Positions 43,041 through 54,944 of a DNA stretch of 64,000 nucleotides are shown piece by piece (the stretch's first letter is position 1; every line of letters begins with the position of its first letter). The translations under genes and the position numbers were made by a program. Under the pieces are notes generated by a model. It did not search any database. It saw nothing but the letters and a program-made list of their open reading frames with translations, and was not told the origin of the DNA. Origin of the DNA: Magnolia sinica (taxonomy: Eukaryota; Streptophyta; Magnoliopsida; Magnoliales; Magnoliaceae); contig NC_080588.1 of the NCBI RefSeq assembly GCF_029962835.1, forward strand, positions 48,343,001 through 48,407,000, given 5' to 3'.

Positions 43041-46000
43041 CTCAAATCTCCCAAGCAACTCAAGCCTCACACGTCCAAGCTTCCCTCTCCCTCCCAAGTG
43101 TGGTCCACCTTCTCATCTTCCATCTACACCCTCTCATCTCTTATCCACACCATTAATCTCCCATCATCCACCGTCTAAGGCAAAGGCAAGGAGCATTTGA
43201 GGCCAAGGGAGCAAGGAGGAGGCTTAAAGGTGGGTGATCCACCATTGAAATCTTGATCTTTAGGGCTCACTTATTGTGGGACCCATTTTGATGTATGTGT
43301 TGTATCAATGGAGGGCCCATAGTGGCGGGGTCCCTCCTCTTTATCTCACCGTATATTTCTCTCTCTTTTGTTGTGATGGTGTGGATCCTACCAATATGTG
43401 TTACATCTACCCCGTCCATCTACATCAGACGGTGTGTCCACTCTATTGCAGGTGATGATCCACACCATCCACTGTTTGGATGGGCCCAATGCATCTTTTT
43501 ATATATATGTATATATATATATGTGTGTTATTTTATATAATATATATAATATATATAATATAATATGTATTTATATATATATATATATAATATAAGATAT
43601 ATATTATATGTATATGCATATATATTGGTGGGCCACATCCACGTGGGACCCACCACAATGATGTGATTCTGTAAGTCGTCCAGCGTCCCTGGATGCTGGA
43701 CGTTGGCAAACAGTGAAGTGTTAACTGGCATGGGTGTGTACTTTAAAAAAAAAGAGAGAAAGAAGTGGTGGGCCTCTCATGCAAGCCCCACCTTGATGTA
43801 TAAGTTAAATCCAAGCCATCCATCCTCTTACTCAGATCATTTTAGGTGTTGAGCCGAAAAATGATCTCAATCTGAACTTATGGTGGGCCATAGCATAGCG
43901 AACAAGTTTCCTACTATTGAAATACACCCCGATGCTGCTGTACATCAGAAAACTATTCAATATTGGTCTCGATAGATTTGTATTGAGCCACAGGGGCCAA
44001 TGACTGGTGTGGATCTTGCTGATGTGGGCCCCGCCTGTGGAAAACCACAGAAAAATGATATTTAAAAAAAAAACAGATAATAGCAGCAACTGCTGTCGCC
44101 ACTGACAGTAGGCGCAGGCAGCGCCTGCGCTGGACCGCCTGACGGACGGACCAAGCTGGGCTCACGGCCTCAACTGTGGGCCCCACCTTGATGCGTTTCA
44201 ACCATCAGCACCGAGCATTTGATGGGTCCCCACGGACCAGCCGTCCATCCCAAAAATCAGCTATATAAGGAACTCAGGTGGGCCACACCATCTAAAATCG
44301 TGTGAAGACCTGCCTAAACATATAAAAATACTTGGCGGGGCCTACCTGAAATTTGGATGCCACTGAAACTTGGTCTGAACCTTCAGCCAAGTGGGACCCA
44401 CATAATGAGTGGGCTGGATTTGGGAACCACATTTGGTGGGCCCATTTTTCTCAGGTCCATGTGGCCTTTTAAAAAGGTTGGATGCAAAGAAACATCACCG
44501 TGGGCTCCCTTGGCCATGTGACCTTATAAACAGCTTGGGTGGAAAGTAAACATTGTAGTGGGCCCCAGTCCAGTGGGCCCTACCCCAGGTCCACGTGACC
44601 CTTTGAACGGGTGGTGTGGCAAACAAATATTACAGTGGGCCCAGGTCACGTGTGATCTTATCAAAAGGTTGGGTAGCAAATAAAGATTACAGTGGTCCCT
44701 ACCTTGGTCCACATGGTTTTATGAATAGTTGGGTGGAAAATAAACATTATGTTGGGCCCTAAGTTGGGTGGAAAATAAACATTATATTAGGCCCTAGGCT
44801 GGGTGGAGAATAAACATTATGGTGAGTCCTACTTAGAACCCACCTATGTATGTGTTGAAATCCACACCCTCCATTAGTGTGGGCTCCATCATGATGCATG
44901 TGTTTCATCCAACTATCCAACTATTTTGGAGATAATTTAAGGCCCATTGTTAATGCCCACCTTGATTTGTATAGGGCCCATATTATGAGGCCCATTGTGA
45001 AGTATGTAAGAATCGTGTGTTTAGGCCCAGCTTGATGTATTTGTGGCCTGCCCACTAAGGCCCACTTGAGATATATGAGCCCATGGTTTGAGGCCCATTT
45101 GATGTATTTGGACCCTTGGGTCGAGGCCCAACAAGATCTAAATAAGGCCCATTACAATGTGATTCTACCATGGTTCATGTGTTGATTATTGTAGAGGGCC
45201 ATGCCTTGGGAACAATGTTGGTTTGACGTCCACATTGCAAGTGCAATGTTGGTTAAATGTCCGCATTGTCACTCTCCCTAAGGCCCATTAATAGGCCCAT
45301 ACCTGCAGTATATAGGCCGTCTAGGCCCATCTTCATTTTGATCAGAGCCCATTACCACATAACATGCTTAGTATAGATTCATGATTCATGATCATACGCA
45401 TCATATGTATGCCTGATATGAGAAGTGATTGATCATAGCATATGCCTTCGGGCAGATCGTTTATGGGCTCCCGGATAGGTGGAGTCGTCCCACATGAGCG
45501 CTCGGTACGCGTAGGATTGTTGCATGTTTGGTAGGGTGATTCATGCACTTGCATTTGTGTGATCATGATCATTACATGCCCTAGCAACATCAGGGCTATA
45601 GCCTCCACAGACACATCGTGGGTGGCTGGGTTGGATACCGAATATTGTGGTTCTAGCATACGGGTGCCATAGATATCCCTGGGTGAAAATTCCTAAATCC
45701 GATAGTACCAGAGGATGACTCCAATGTCGAGACCGAGTGGATATATGAGTGCACGAGGGCCGAATACCAGGAGGCCGCGTCTCCCACTGTGTCGTGGTCG
45801 GTTGGAAAGGAGTGTGGCCTTACTCGCCCGAGGGTAGGGGGCAATACTAAGCTGAGTTTGACCAGCTCGCGAACGGGTCCGCTATCGACGGCCGGATAGG
45901 TATTGGCAGACTATTGGCCAGGCGGATAGTGAGGTTTCTTACACTCACTTGAACTGTGCGGCTAGGAGAGTGACAGTGCCATTTGGAGTGTATTGAACCC

Positions 46001-46624
46001 TGGTGATTATCCAGAATGAGAACTGTACTGATATATGATGAGGATTGGCATGCTTGAGTTGCATCTCACATCGCATGGCCGTGTTATGGCCGACGACATT
46101 CATATCTTGCACCGCATAGCCTTGGTACGGCTGATTGCATTCTTGTACTCATCACCATGATTCTGCATTACTCTGACCTTGCGTTCTGAGCACGCTTATA
46201 TTGTGCACACACTTACACCACCCTCTAAGCTTTCTATAAGCTTATACACGATTGATGCATGTAGGTGACGCCAGGACGCAGTCGCAGCCATAGTCTCACC
46301 GTAGTTGGAGCGTGCAGCAGAGCTTCTGGAGTTTTGTTTCTTTCGTTACGTTATATTTTCCCTTTCTGTCGCATTGTACTAAAAAGTTTTTGATCATAGT
46401 GGATTTTGTGGTAGTGTTCTTGTGGTTATTGTTCGTAGGTTATGCTTTTTGTTATGCTCATTATGATTCAGACTGATGATTATAAATCCTCCTTGTAGTA
46501 TCCCAGGATCGGAATCTGGTGAATGGGTGTCGGGATCCGAGAATGGGGTTCTACGGAGGCTGTCGGCGCCGGATTCGGCGATCGAAAATTCTGTGAGCCC
46601 GGTTTCCGAGTTCGGGGCGTGACA
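42535..46624. mobile_element. Solo LTR, Ty3/gypsy, 4090 bp, unit B only
   Basis: Ends are TATAAGACCCGTGTCC (probably TGTAAGACC with one change) and GGGGCGTGACA. The 5-bp target ACATT is duplicated (42530-42534 and 46625-46629). Unit A (near 10528) and unit C (near 61090) have single uninterrupted sites. No gag, pol, PBS or PPT is present, so it is a single LTR left by LTR-LTR recombination. The termini and size resemble Tekay/Del-type chromovirus LTRs. A TATA-like 'accataaatgc' (42837) followed by a CT-rich leader suggests plus orientation, but this is not certain. It contains (CT)n at 43011-43036, (TA)-rich tracts at 43498-43625 and degenerate repeats at 44520-44830. Confidence 0.88.
44520..44830. 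repeat. Degenerate repeats within the solo LTR
   Basis: The phrase 'gggtgg(a)aaataaacatta' plus 'tgggccc' recurs six times. Spacing is first about 80 bp, then about 37-40 bp (44760-44830), a pattern of stepwise local duplication. Confidence 0.7.
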
Positions 46625-48846
46625 ACATTACCTAATAAGAATTTTCTGAATTTCACCTACTTTTAGTCTTTAATTCACCGTGGTATACTAATATTCAAAT
46701 TTTTTCTGTCATAGGTAAATTTTATCTACTTTGGGCACCTTAGGAGAGTAAAAGAAAACTTTACGCTGAAGTTCATAAATTTCTCTGTACATTCATGCTC
46801 CAAGGTATCCAAGCCTATTACAAAAAGGGCTTTTCGATGATCTTGTTGAGAAATCTACTGAGAAATTTATCGAGATACTGACTAGAGGAAGAACTTGACT
46901 ACATGATTGAGTAACTATTTCTTGCTTTCTGGGTTTATGAGTATGTTTATTGCTTTTATAGGATTTAGGATTATGATAGTTTGATTTCATGTTGTTTAGT
47001 TTTCTTGCTAACCCATATTCACAATGAGAACTTTGAAAAAGTTTCAATTCTCCTTTTTCTGGTACTACCTTTCCATCACTTCTCATTTTTTCTCGTTGTC
47101 TCATGTGCATTGCATGCTCATATCTTTTACATTGAGGACAATGTAGATTTTAGGTTGGGGGGTGTGGATTAGGTAAACTAATCAGTATTCTCTTAGTTTC
47201 TGAGAAAAAATTGTTGAAAATTTACAATTTTTCAAAGTAAAAACCTATTTGGAAAACAAAAGTTTGTGTATTTAAGAGTGTTTTGAGTATGATAAGATGA
47301 ATGTTGAATTTTAAATTGTTGGAGTTTGATCAACTAAGTAGACTATCGTCTAAATTCTTGCATTTAATTGATTAAGAGGAAGTTTGAATATCATGTTTAT
47401 ATAAGTCACAAGCCACATTCAAAATGCTTTCTGTGAATTATACTAAAATTTCTCATTATTAGTATGTGTATCATTGATAGATACTGAGAATTAAGTTTGG
47501 AGAATTTTATCCACCTTAAAAAGATTAAAAGAACCAGTTAAAAAATAGAGATATCGACAAAAAGGTCATGTATGATGAAAACACTGAAAATGAATGAAAA
47601 GTCTGAAAAGAATGAATAAATAAAAGGGACAGTCAATATAAAATAAAAAAACTGAAAAAAGAAGGAAAATGTGATAAGTTCGGAATCAGTACTTAATTAT
47701 TCAATAAAACTTGAGGTGATGAGCATGGTTAACATTATGAAATAGTAGTATGTTATGGAAAGTAAATAGAATTCACTAAGTCATTAATGAAGAATTCACG
47801 TACCAAAGATCTAAGAAAACTAAGTGAGGAATGAAGAGAATCAAAGATTTGAAATGAAGAAAAAGAATCCTGAAATTGTCCTTAAAAAGCATATGCTGAA
47901 ACTCTGAGTATATTTTAAAAAATTACGTAAAGTGTGTAAATTTGAGGTGATTTAAACTTTGAGTTTATTTTAGAAAACTGTGCAAAGTGCGTAAATTTGA
48001 GGTGGTTTTTAGATTTTTCCAACTCAGCGCGAAAGTTGGAGTTCCACAACTATAAATAGGACTTCCTAGGATGCTCCAAAGTATCTTCTGGGGTTTGGAA
48101 AGGTCTCAAAGAGTATGCACAAGGGTGAAGCAGTTGTCAAAGAGTTTTTCTTCTTCCCTAGTTTATTTTTCATGCTTTGTTTAAGAGATTTGGTTTCAAT
48201 CATGTCTATGGTTGGCTAAACCTCTTAGCTAGAGCTAAGAGGTAAAGCTTGTAGCGTGTTTGGATGTTTATTTTTCTTTGATTCTTGTTCTCATTGAACT
48301 TCATTAATTTATAGTTTGATATTAAGGGAATATTTTCAGTTTTCTAAGATTTATTGTGACTCAAATTACAATAGATGCTGTGATAGCTTTGAATATCTTC
48401 TTTTCATGTTTTGAGATGTGGATTGGTAAATCCCGTTGTTCACCATCGTGTCCTGGGCATGGTAGGGTTATGAAATCCCTTCCAATCATCACAATTCTCC
48501 TCCATTAAGAATTAGGTCAATGAAAAGTTCATATTTGATTTAAATTGCTTTATCTTCCAATTGGATAGTATAGAACTCTAATTCCAATCGTGTTCCTTAA
48601 ATCAAGTAAGGTAGCATCTTAATAGCTACAAGTGGATCCTTGGCACCCTAGTTCCCACATTTAAATTCATAAGTTTTAATCAATATTATTCACCATCACT
48701 CACAATTATTCAGATTTCAATTTAGATCTTTTAAAGTTCTAGTTCTAGTTATTTTTAAAATACATACAAGTTTAGTCCTTGTGGATTCGACCTCGGTCTT
48801 ATCGAGTTATTACTACATCGCGACCCTACACTTGGGGTTTTGAACA

Positions 48847-50915
48847 CTTATCGCATGCATTCTTCGACCTCGATAGAAGCTATGTTGGAGGAAACTGAGC
48901 CGCCATTCATGGACAATATTTTGCAAGCTCATCTCCCGCCCAAATTTAGGATGCCGTAGATTACTCCCTACTCCGTGTCAACCGTCCCAGACAAGCATCT
49001 GGAATCTTTCAGGGCGTGTATGGAGCTTCATGGTGCTTTGACCACAGTGATGTGCTGAGCATTCTCCTTAACTTTGCCAGGAGCGGCCCAGAAATGGTTT
49101 CGACAATAAAATCGAAGTCCGTCAGCTCGTTCACATAGCTCAACAAGGCCTTCATTACTAACTTCATCAGAGGAAAATAAAAGCGAAATCCTACAACTCA
49201 CCTCCTTACTATCACTCAGAAGGAGGACGAACTGTTAAATTACTATATCAAGCTCTTTAACTTAGAAGCAATGGAAGTGGAGGGCTACTCAGATCAGATC
49301 GCTTTAGTTTCTATGATGGTCAGCCATAAGGAGGGGAGATTCCTCTTTTTGCTCTCCAAGAATCCCTCCAACGACATTGGCCGATCTCCGCGGCCGAGCT
49401 TAGAAGTACTCCAATGCCAAGGAGCTTTTCAGCTCACGGAAAGACAGCCAGAGTGTAGGGAGCTCAAGTAGGGAGAAACAAACCAAGGAAGAACAAGCAT
49501 CGACCCCCAGTACCAAGCGTAGAAGGGACGATGATCCAACCAGGGGTCAACGTCCAAGAAGACGACCTGAGAGTAGATTTCTATCCTACATTCCCCTCAA
49601 CATTATGCCTAAGCAAGTCCTCATGGAAGTTCAGGATAAACGACTCCTAAAATGGCCAAACCGGATGAGGACTGACGCTAACAAGCTAGATAAATGAAAG
49701 TACTGCCATTTTCACCCTGACCACGACCATTCCACTAGTGATTTCTTTGACATTAAAGAAGAAAGTGAAGCCCTCATCCACAATGGACACATGTGAGAGT
49801 ATGTTAGTAGGAGGGAATAACAGTCAGATCGGAAGAACGGGCAGCCCAATAATGGAAACAACGAGGCTGAAGGAGAGATCCGCACCATCTTTGGTAGGTT
49901 TGCGAGAGGAGGAGATTCGAACTGAGCATGCAAAGCTCATGCTCAGAGCATCAGTTATAGCGGTTTGAAACATCAGGTCCACCTCACCTACAGTCCTTTA
50001 AAAGAGCAGAAGGTGGTCTCCTGTGAATTGATCTTCACTGAGGAAGATGCCTGAGGATTCCACCACCCCCATGATGATGGCCTAGTGGTGGCCATGACCA
50101 TAGCCAACCACAAAGTTTTTCAAATTTTGGTGGACACCAGCAGCTCGGCCGACATCCTCTTCGCTAACACCTTCGATAAAATGGGGGTCAAAAGGTCCTG
50201 ACTTTAACCTGTCAGAACTCCTCTGCTTGGGTTCGTAGGGGACATAGTTACCTCCGAGGGATCTATACAGCTTTTGATTACTGGGGGAGGGACAAAACCA
50301 GACGACGACGATGATCAACTTTCTTGTGGTTGATTGCCCTTCCATCTACAATGTTATCCTCGGACGATTGTCCCTCAATGCCAAATGAGCAGTAATATCA
50401 ACCTACCACCTCATAATGAAATTTCTGACCAAGCATGGAGTCGAGCAAGTCAGAGGAGACTAGCAAGAAGCTCGCTAATGTTACTCCATAGAATTATGGA
50501 CATAACACCACACGATGACCATAGCTTCCCTTGATCCCCGAGAAGAGTCGCTCGAGAGAGTGTCTCCAGTCAAAGACCTCGTAGTTATCCCCCTTAACGA
50601 GTTTGACTCGACTCGCACTGTATAGGTTGGCTCATTGCTAGCTTCAAATTTAAAAGATGAGATCACAGACCTACTTCAAAGCCATGCCGATGTATTTGCC
50701 TGGTCTCACCAAGATATGCTCGGTATCAGCCCGGAAGTGATGGTGCACAAGATGAACGTTGACCCCAACCACTGACCAGTGAGTTAAAAGTGACGAGCGT
50801 TCGAACCAGAATGATATACCATCATTAGGGATGTGGCTGGTGAGCTTCTAGCAGCTGGGTTCATCGAGGAAGTCTACTATCCGGACTGGGTAGCTATCAT
50901 CGTACCGAGCATATC
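48847..50915 (+). pseudogene. gag-pol: Tat gag C-terminus, protease and pol start, unit B
   Basis: Continuous in this unit, without the Athila found in unit A. It carries the Gag signatures (HLESFRACMELHGA, EGRFLFLL), the protease-like DTSSSAD at about 50140, then the linker (LNAK.AVISTYHL) and the start of RT (EVYYPDWVAIIV) near 50880. Stops and frameshifts occur throughout. Homology ends at about 50915, where the old Sirevirus LTR begins. Confidence 0.75.
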
Positions 50916-51954
50916 TATTTGGGCTAGCTCTATTTGATTTTGATTTCAAGAAGTAGAATATTACAATTCCTCTTTCAAATCGGATTGGAATGCAGAAACA
51001 AAATCAAATATAAAAAACTAACAAAAGAGAATATTAAATATGCACAATGTAGCTTAAAAAGAACACAAACTTATCTCTCAAAGTGATGCCTTGATTTTAC
51101 TTGAATTGGATATCAAACTCTGAAAATCGTGCTCTATTTATAGTTGCATAAATCGCATCTTTGACTGGTCCTATGGAAACTACGACTCATCATAAGACTA
51201 ACAACATTTTTAAATTTTGAGCACGATCAGATAAAACTGTTCCACGACTGGTCGTGAGTCCTCCATGACTGGTCGTGACCTGCCCACGACTAGTCGTGAG
51301 GAGCCAGGAATAGTTGCTGGAGTTTGAGTCGTAGCTACAGGATTGGTCGTGAATGAGTCGTGCACTGGTCACACGACCGGTCGAGTAGACTCTAGGACTG
51401 GTCATAGCTAAACCAAAAATTCTGAAAATTTGCAACAACTTAAGACTGGTCGTGAAATTTCTTGGACTAGTTGAGCCAGTTCTAGGACTAGTCGAACAAA
51501 GCCTAGGACTAGTCTAAGAACAGACCAAACACTTATAAAATGATTCAATTTGAATTATGTATACAAAATGACCTACCTTAAATGTGAAGTATGGACATTG
51601 AACCTTCATTTCTTCAGATGATGGATGATCTTTAAAGTTCATGAGACTTGAGATCTTAACATATGATGAATCTTGAACTTGAGATCTTTGAAACCTTGAA
51701 CTTGTAGTTCTTGAGTTGTATTTCACCTTAAGTCTTGAACAAGATCTCGTAGCTTTAAAACTCTGAAGCTTTAGAGAAGAGAATAATGTACTTGACCTTG
51801 CATTACTTGAAGTAGATCATTGTTCTTGACTTGAAGTATTGTCCTTGTGCATGTGATGCATTGCGATATATCAATGTGCTATACAAAGCATAGATTGTGG
51901 TTTTGGCACTACAAAATTTGACAATCAAGGTAACAAATGACCATTACACTTACA
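50916..51954 (-). mobile_element. Old Sirevirus 3' LTR, truncated, unit B
   Basis: Counterpart of 21786-22846, ending 'cattacacttaca' at 51954, followed by the PPT (51955-51969). It contains the gactggtcg-type array at about 51160-51520, with several motifs changed relative to unit A, and the same left truncation against Tat pol. Confidence 0.8.
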
Positions 51955-52506
51955 ATCTCCCCCTTTGTCAAATTTGTGACCAAACACACTCCATTAAGAA
52001 TAAGAGTAACAGTAAGCATCACATGCTCAGTAAAGAACCATGCACTTATAAAAGAAAACCAGTTATAGCCTGGTTAAAGAATCATGCACCAGTTATCATC
52101 AACTAGCACACATCATCATGAAATAGGCAAAACTCCTCTTTACTTAATCCCCTTGAATAGCACACATAAATCTATAAAAATTATGCTACTACCCCACATC
52201 CATATCCATAAGAAATCAATCCAAAGAAATATTCTCCCCCTTTTTGTCATAATATGACAAATGAAGTAAAGAAGAAATGGAAGAGGAAGACTTAACAAGA
52301 GAGTAATAAAGGAGTTAATTAGGTAAGATATGAAAGATATATAAGCAAATTCAAAGATCACATATCATTAACCAGCATATACCAAAGTTAACCAAAGTAA
52401 GTCTAGCAAACTGAAAGAAAGCAAAGTAGTATAAGAGTTATTACAGACCATAGGATAAAAACACCTAATCAGATCCTGAAGAAGGAGCAGGTATGGTAGG
52501 ATCAAG
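51955..52506 (-). other. Old Sirevirus 3' UTR, unit B
   Basis: PPT adjacent to the LTR and a second purine tract at about 52231-52248 (minus), as in unit A. No frame. Confidence 0.65.
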
Positions 52507-53600
52507 TTAATGAAGGCCCTTATTTAAGCACCTAAGATACTTGCTTATATATTTAAATTGAAAATCATGGGCAACATTCATGTTCTCTACCTTCTCCTCA
52601 AGTGCACGAAGACGAGCATCAAAATTGGATGGCTCATAGTCAGGATCATTTGTAGAGTCTGATTCAGTTTCATCAAAAATGTCATCCATATTTATATCAT
52701 CAGGAGGAAGATCACCACCTTCTTCTACATTCCCTGCTTCAGCTCCACCGCCACCTACATTCACTTGTCCAGGAGCCAGTTCCAATTTCTTCTTATTTAC
52801 ATTTGAATTGTTGAAAATAAGATGATGAATAGGAGCCTCTCCAATAGGCATAGCAACTAGCATGTGAGTAGCTAAGACATTCATAAGATATGCAAATGGA
52901 ATATCACTGTGTCCAGGATGGAGACGAAATTGAATGATAGAATGACAGTTCAAAGAAGGAAGACAAACTTTAGTACCAGAGATGACGGAATGCAAAATCC
53001 AAATCATGAAAGAAGTGAGTTCAGTTTTGTTACTTGAACGCGAATACAAATTTGAAATAAAGATTCAGTGAAAAACCCTGTGTCTGGGTAACAAGTACTT
53101 GGAAGCAAGTGCATTCCCTTTATGAGTTCATTGCACATCTATGTTGCATAATGCTTTAGTGAGCATGCGTTTTTCCGATTCCGAAGGTTTCTCAACTAGA
53201 GTGTGAATATGAATACCCTCGTCAATAATAGGTATGTCCATTAGAGCCGAAATTAAATGACGATCAATTTCAAATGGACCTTCTCTAGTCTCTATTGTAA
53301 ACATTAAATTCTCAATCGAAAAATCAGAAATGAAAGCAAACATAGCCTTCGCAATAGACTGGTATATTGGCCCACCTCAATGTAGGATGTTATCTCAACC
53401 TACATATTGGAGAAGTGGAAGGAGACCAAAAGAGCAATGTGTTCAATATGCACAGGTCGCTCAACAATAACATTGCGTAATTGTAAATCTTGCACATGTG
53501 ACGGATCATCTTCGAGTGACTAGAGGAATGTGTAGATCATTGGCCACCCAAGAGCTAAAGTTCCATGTACGGACTCTGGACTCTCCCTCTCCTTGAACAT
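52507..53600 (-). pseudogene. Sirevirus envelope-like ORF, uninterrupted copy, unit B
   Basis: The same ORF as 32965-33970 plus 23401-23469 of unit A, here without the inserted Sirevirus, so the join at 'gggcaacattcatg' is natural. From a Met at 53343 it has in-frame TGA codons at 53128-53130 and near 53070, then is open from 53049 to the stop at 52507. The C-terminus reads ALEEKVENMNVAHDFQFKYI and ends KGLH. The upstream TGA seen in unit A at 33787-33789 is also present. Confidence 0.7.
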
Positions 53601-54373
53601 CCAGAGACATAGTCTCTTTGTTTTTTTTTTTTTGTTTTTTTTTAATATAAAAGATTATATGTTATAATCATTGGGTTTAGTAAAGAGTCTAGTCGTGTGC
53701 TTCTTCCATCTCACTTTCTCAAATGAAATATCAAACGCCTGTATACTTCAGGCTATCCATTTCAGGCGAGACTTGGTCATGGCCCACCATTTGCTAAGCT
53801 CTATCAAATGAATTTAATTTGGACCTTAATCTCTTAAAGATGAGCAAGATATATTTTAATGGGCTACGATACTTCCTTGTCCAAAACAATGCATGTATCT
53901 GCCTAATGAGAAAGTTAACTGGTACCTTTGACGGTAGGTTAAGCATAGTCAAAAGTGAAGAACAAGATAAATAGATCCAAATCTCAATTCGATATATGTA
54001 TGAGTGGATATGGAGATCGGGTAGTTAGTTTACTATGATCAGGTTGTCTAAAATCAAAGTAGACGATTTGATATGTTTGTCTAATAGTGATAGATTATAT
54101 CAATGGCTGGTTTTGATGAACGGGTGAGAATACTAGGGTATTTTATGGTTCAACTTAATAATCAATGGTTAGATGGCTTGATCTATGGTTTATATTCAAG
54201 CTAGAATAGAGATGGGCATTTAAAATGAACGGATCTACAAGTTTAGATCTAAACAAGTGTAACCGTTCATTCTTAGGTAAGGGTAAACTTATACCCAAAA
54301 TTTCGAGTTGTTACATTCTACCTTCCTTAAAATAAAATCTCATCCTCGAGAAATAATATATATATGTATATAT
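53601..54373. other. Non-coding right end of unit B, (TA)n junction
   Basis: As 33971-34781. It ends '...cctcgagaaataa' plus a short interrupted TA run (54355-54373), and then the Copia LTR interior of unit C begins at 54374. Confidence 0.75.
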
Positions 54374-54944
54374 ATGGATTTTAACGTGGAAAAACCCTTT
54401 CGGGGAAAAACCATGGTACAAAGCGATAGATGATCACTATGAAAGTAGAAATTACAAAGAGAAAGCTTACCTGATTCGAACAACCTCGAATCTTACCCTT
54501 GTTACACCCATTTGAAACCCTAGGACGATTTAGAAACACTTAGAATACCTCTCAATCCCGTTTACACCCACATATATATTCTTGGAAAGAATCCTAAACG
54601 AAATCGAAAACAAATCCCGGAATTTCGTAGTTTTGCGAAAAATTTGCGCAAAATTTGTTGATGCCATCGAAGACCTGACATCGAAGTTAATCTGTCGATG
54701 CCATCGAACTAACACCTCAACTGTCCAGAGACAAAACTTGATTTTTCAAAAATTCTCGATGGCATCAAACACTCATTGATAGCATCGAAAAAGTACCCAG
54801 TTAGTCCAAAGACCAATTAAAAAAAATCCTGAAAATATAGATGGGATTAAACACTGTTCAATGCCATTGAAGGTGACATCGAACAGACTGTCAATGGCAT
54901 CGACAGACCTATATTTGACTTGATTTTAGATATTAAATACAACA
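54374..54944 (-). mobile_element. Copia LTR fragment, unit C
   Basis: Same truncated LTR as in unit B, with the same 5' cut at 'atggattttaacgtgg'. Confidence 0.8.

Larger units (their letters stand above)
40311..48846 (+). mobile_element. Athila deletion derivative, unit B
   Basis: 5' LTR 40311-41601 (TATA 40799-40806), PBS 41608-41625, gag remnant 42064-42364, conserved 3' motif around 47125-47162, and 3' LTR truncated at its start, 47782-48846. The 4090-bp solo LTR at 42535-46624 lies inside it. The missing LTR start and PPT share the exact breakpoint ('cactaagt' joined to 'cattaatgaag') with unit A. Confidence 0.85.
34782..54373. repeat. Tandem segmental duplication, unit B
   Basis: Second head-to-tail copy, 19592 bp; without the 4090-bp solo LTR and its 5-bp TSD it is about 15.5 kb. 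Order of parts is the same as in unit A. Left of about 37815 its private variants agree with unit C; right of about 38290 they agree with unit A. Confidence 0.92.

Noticed and set aside
45342..45844. Frames of 63-105 codons on the minus strand
   Set aside because: They are within the solo LTR; no domain, no conservation evidence.
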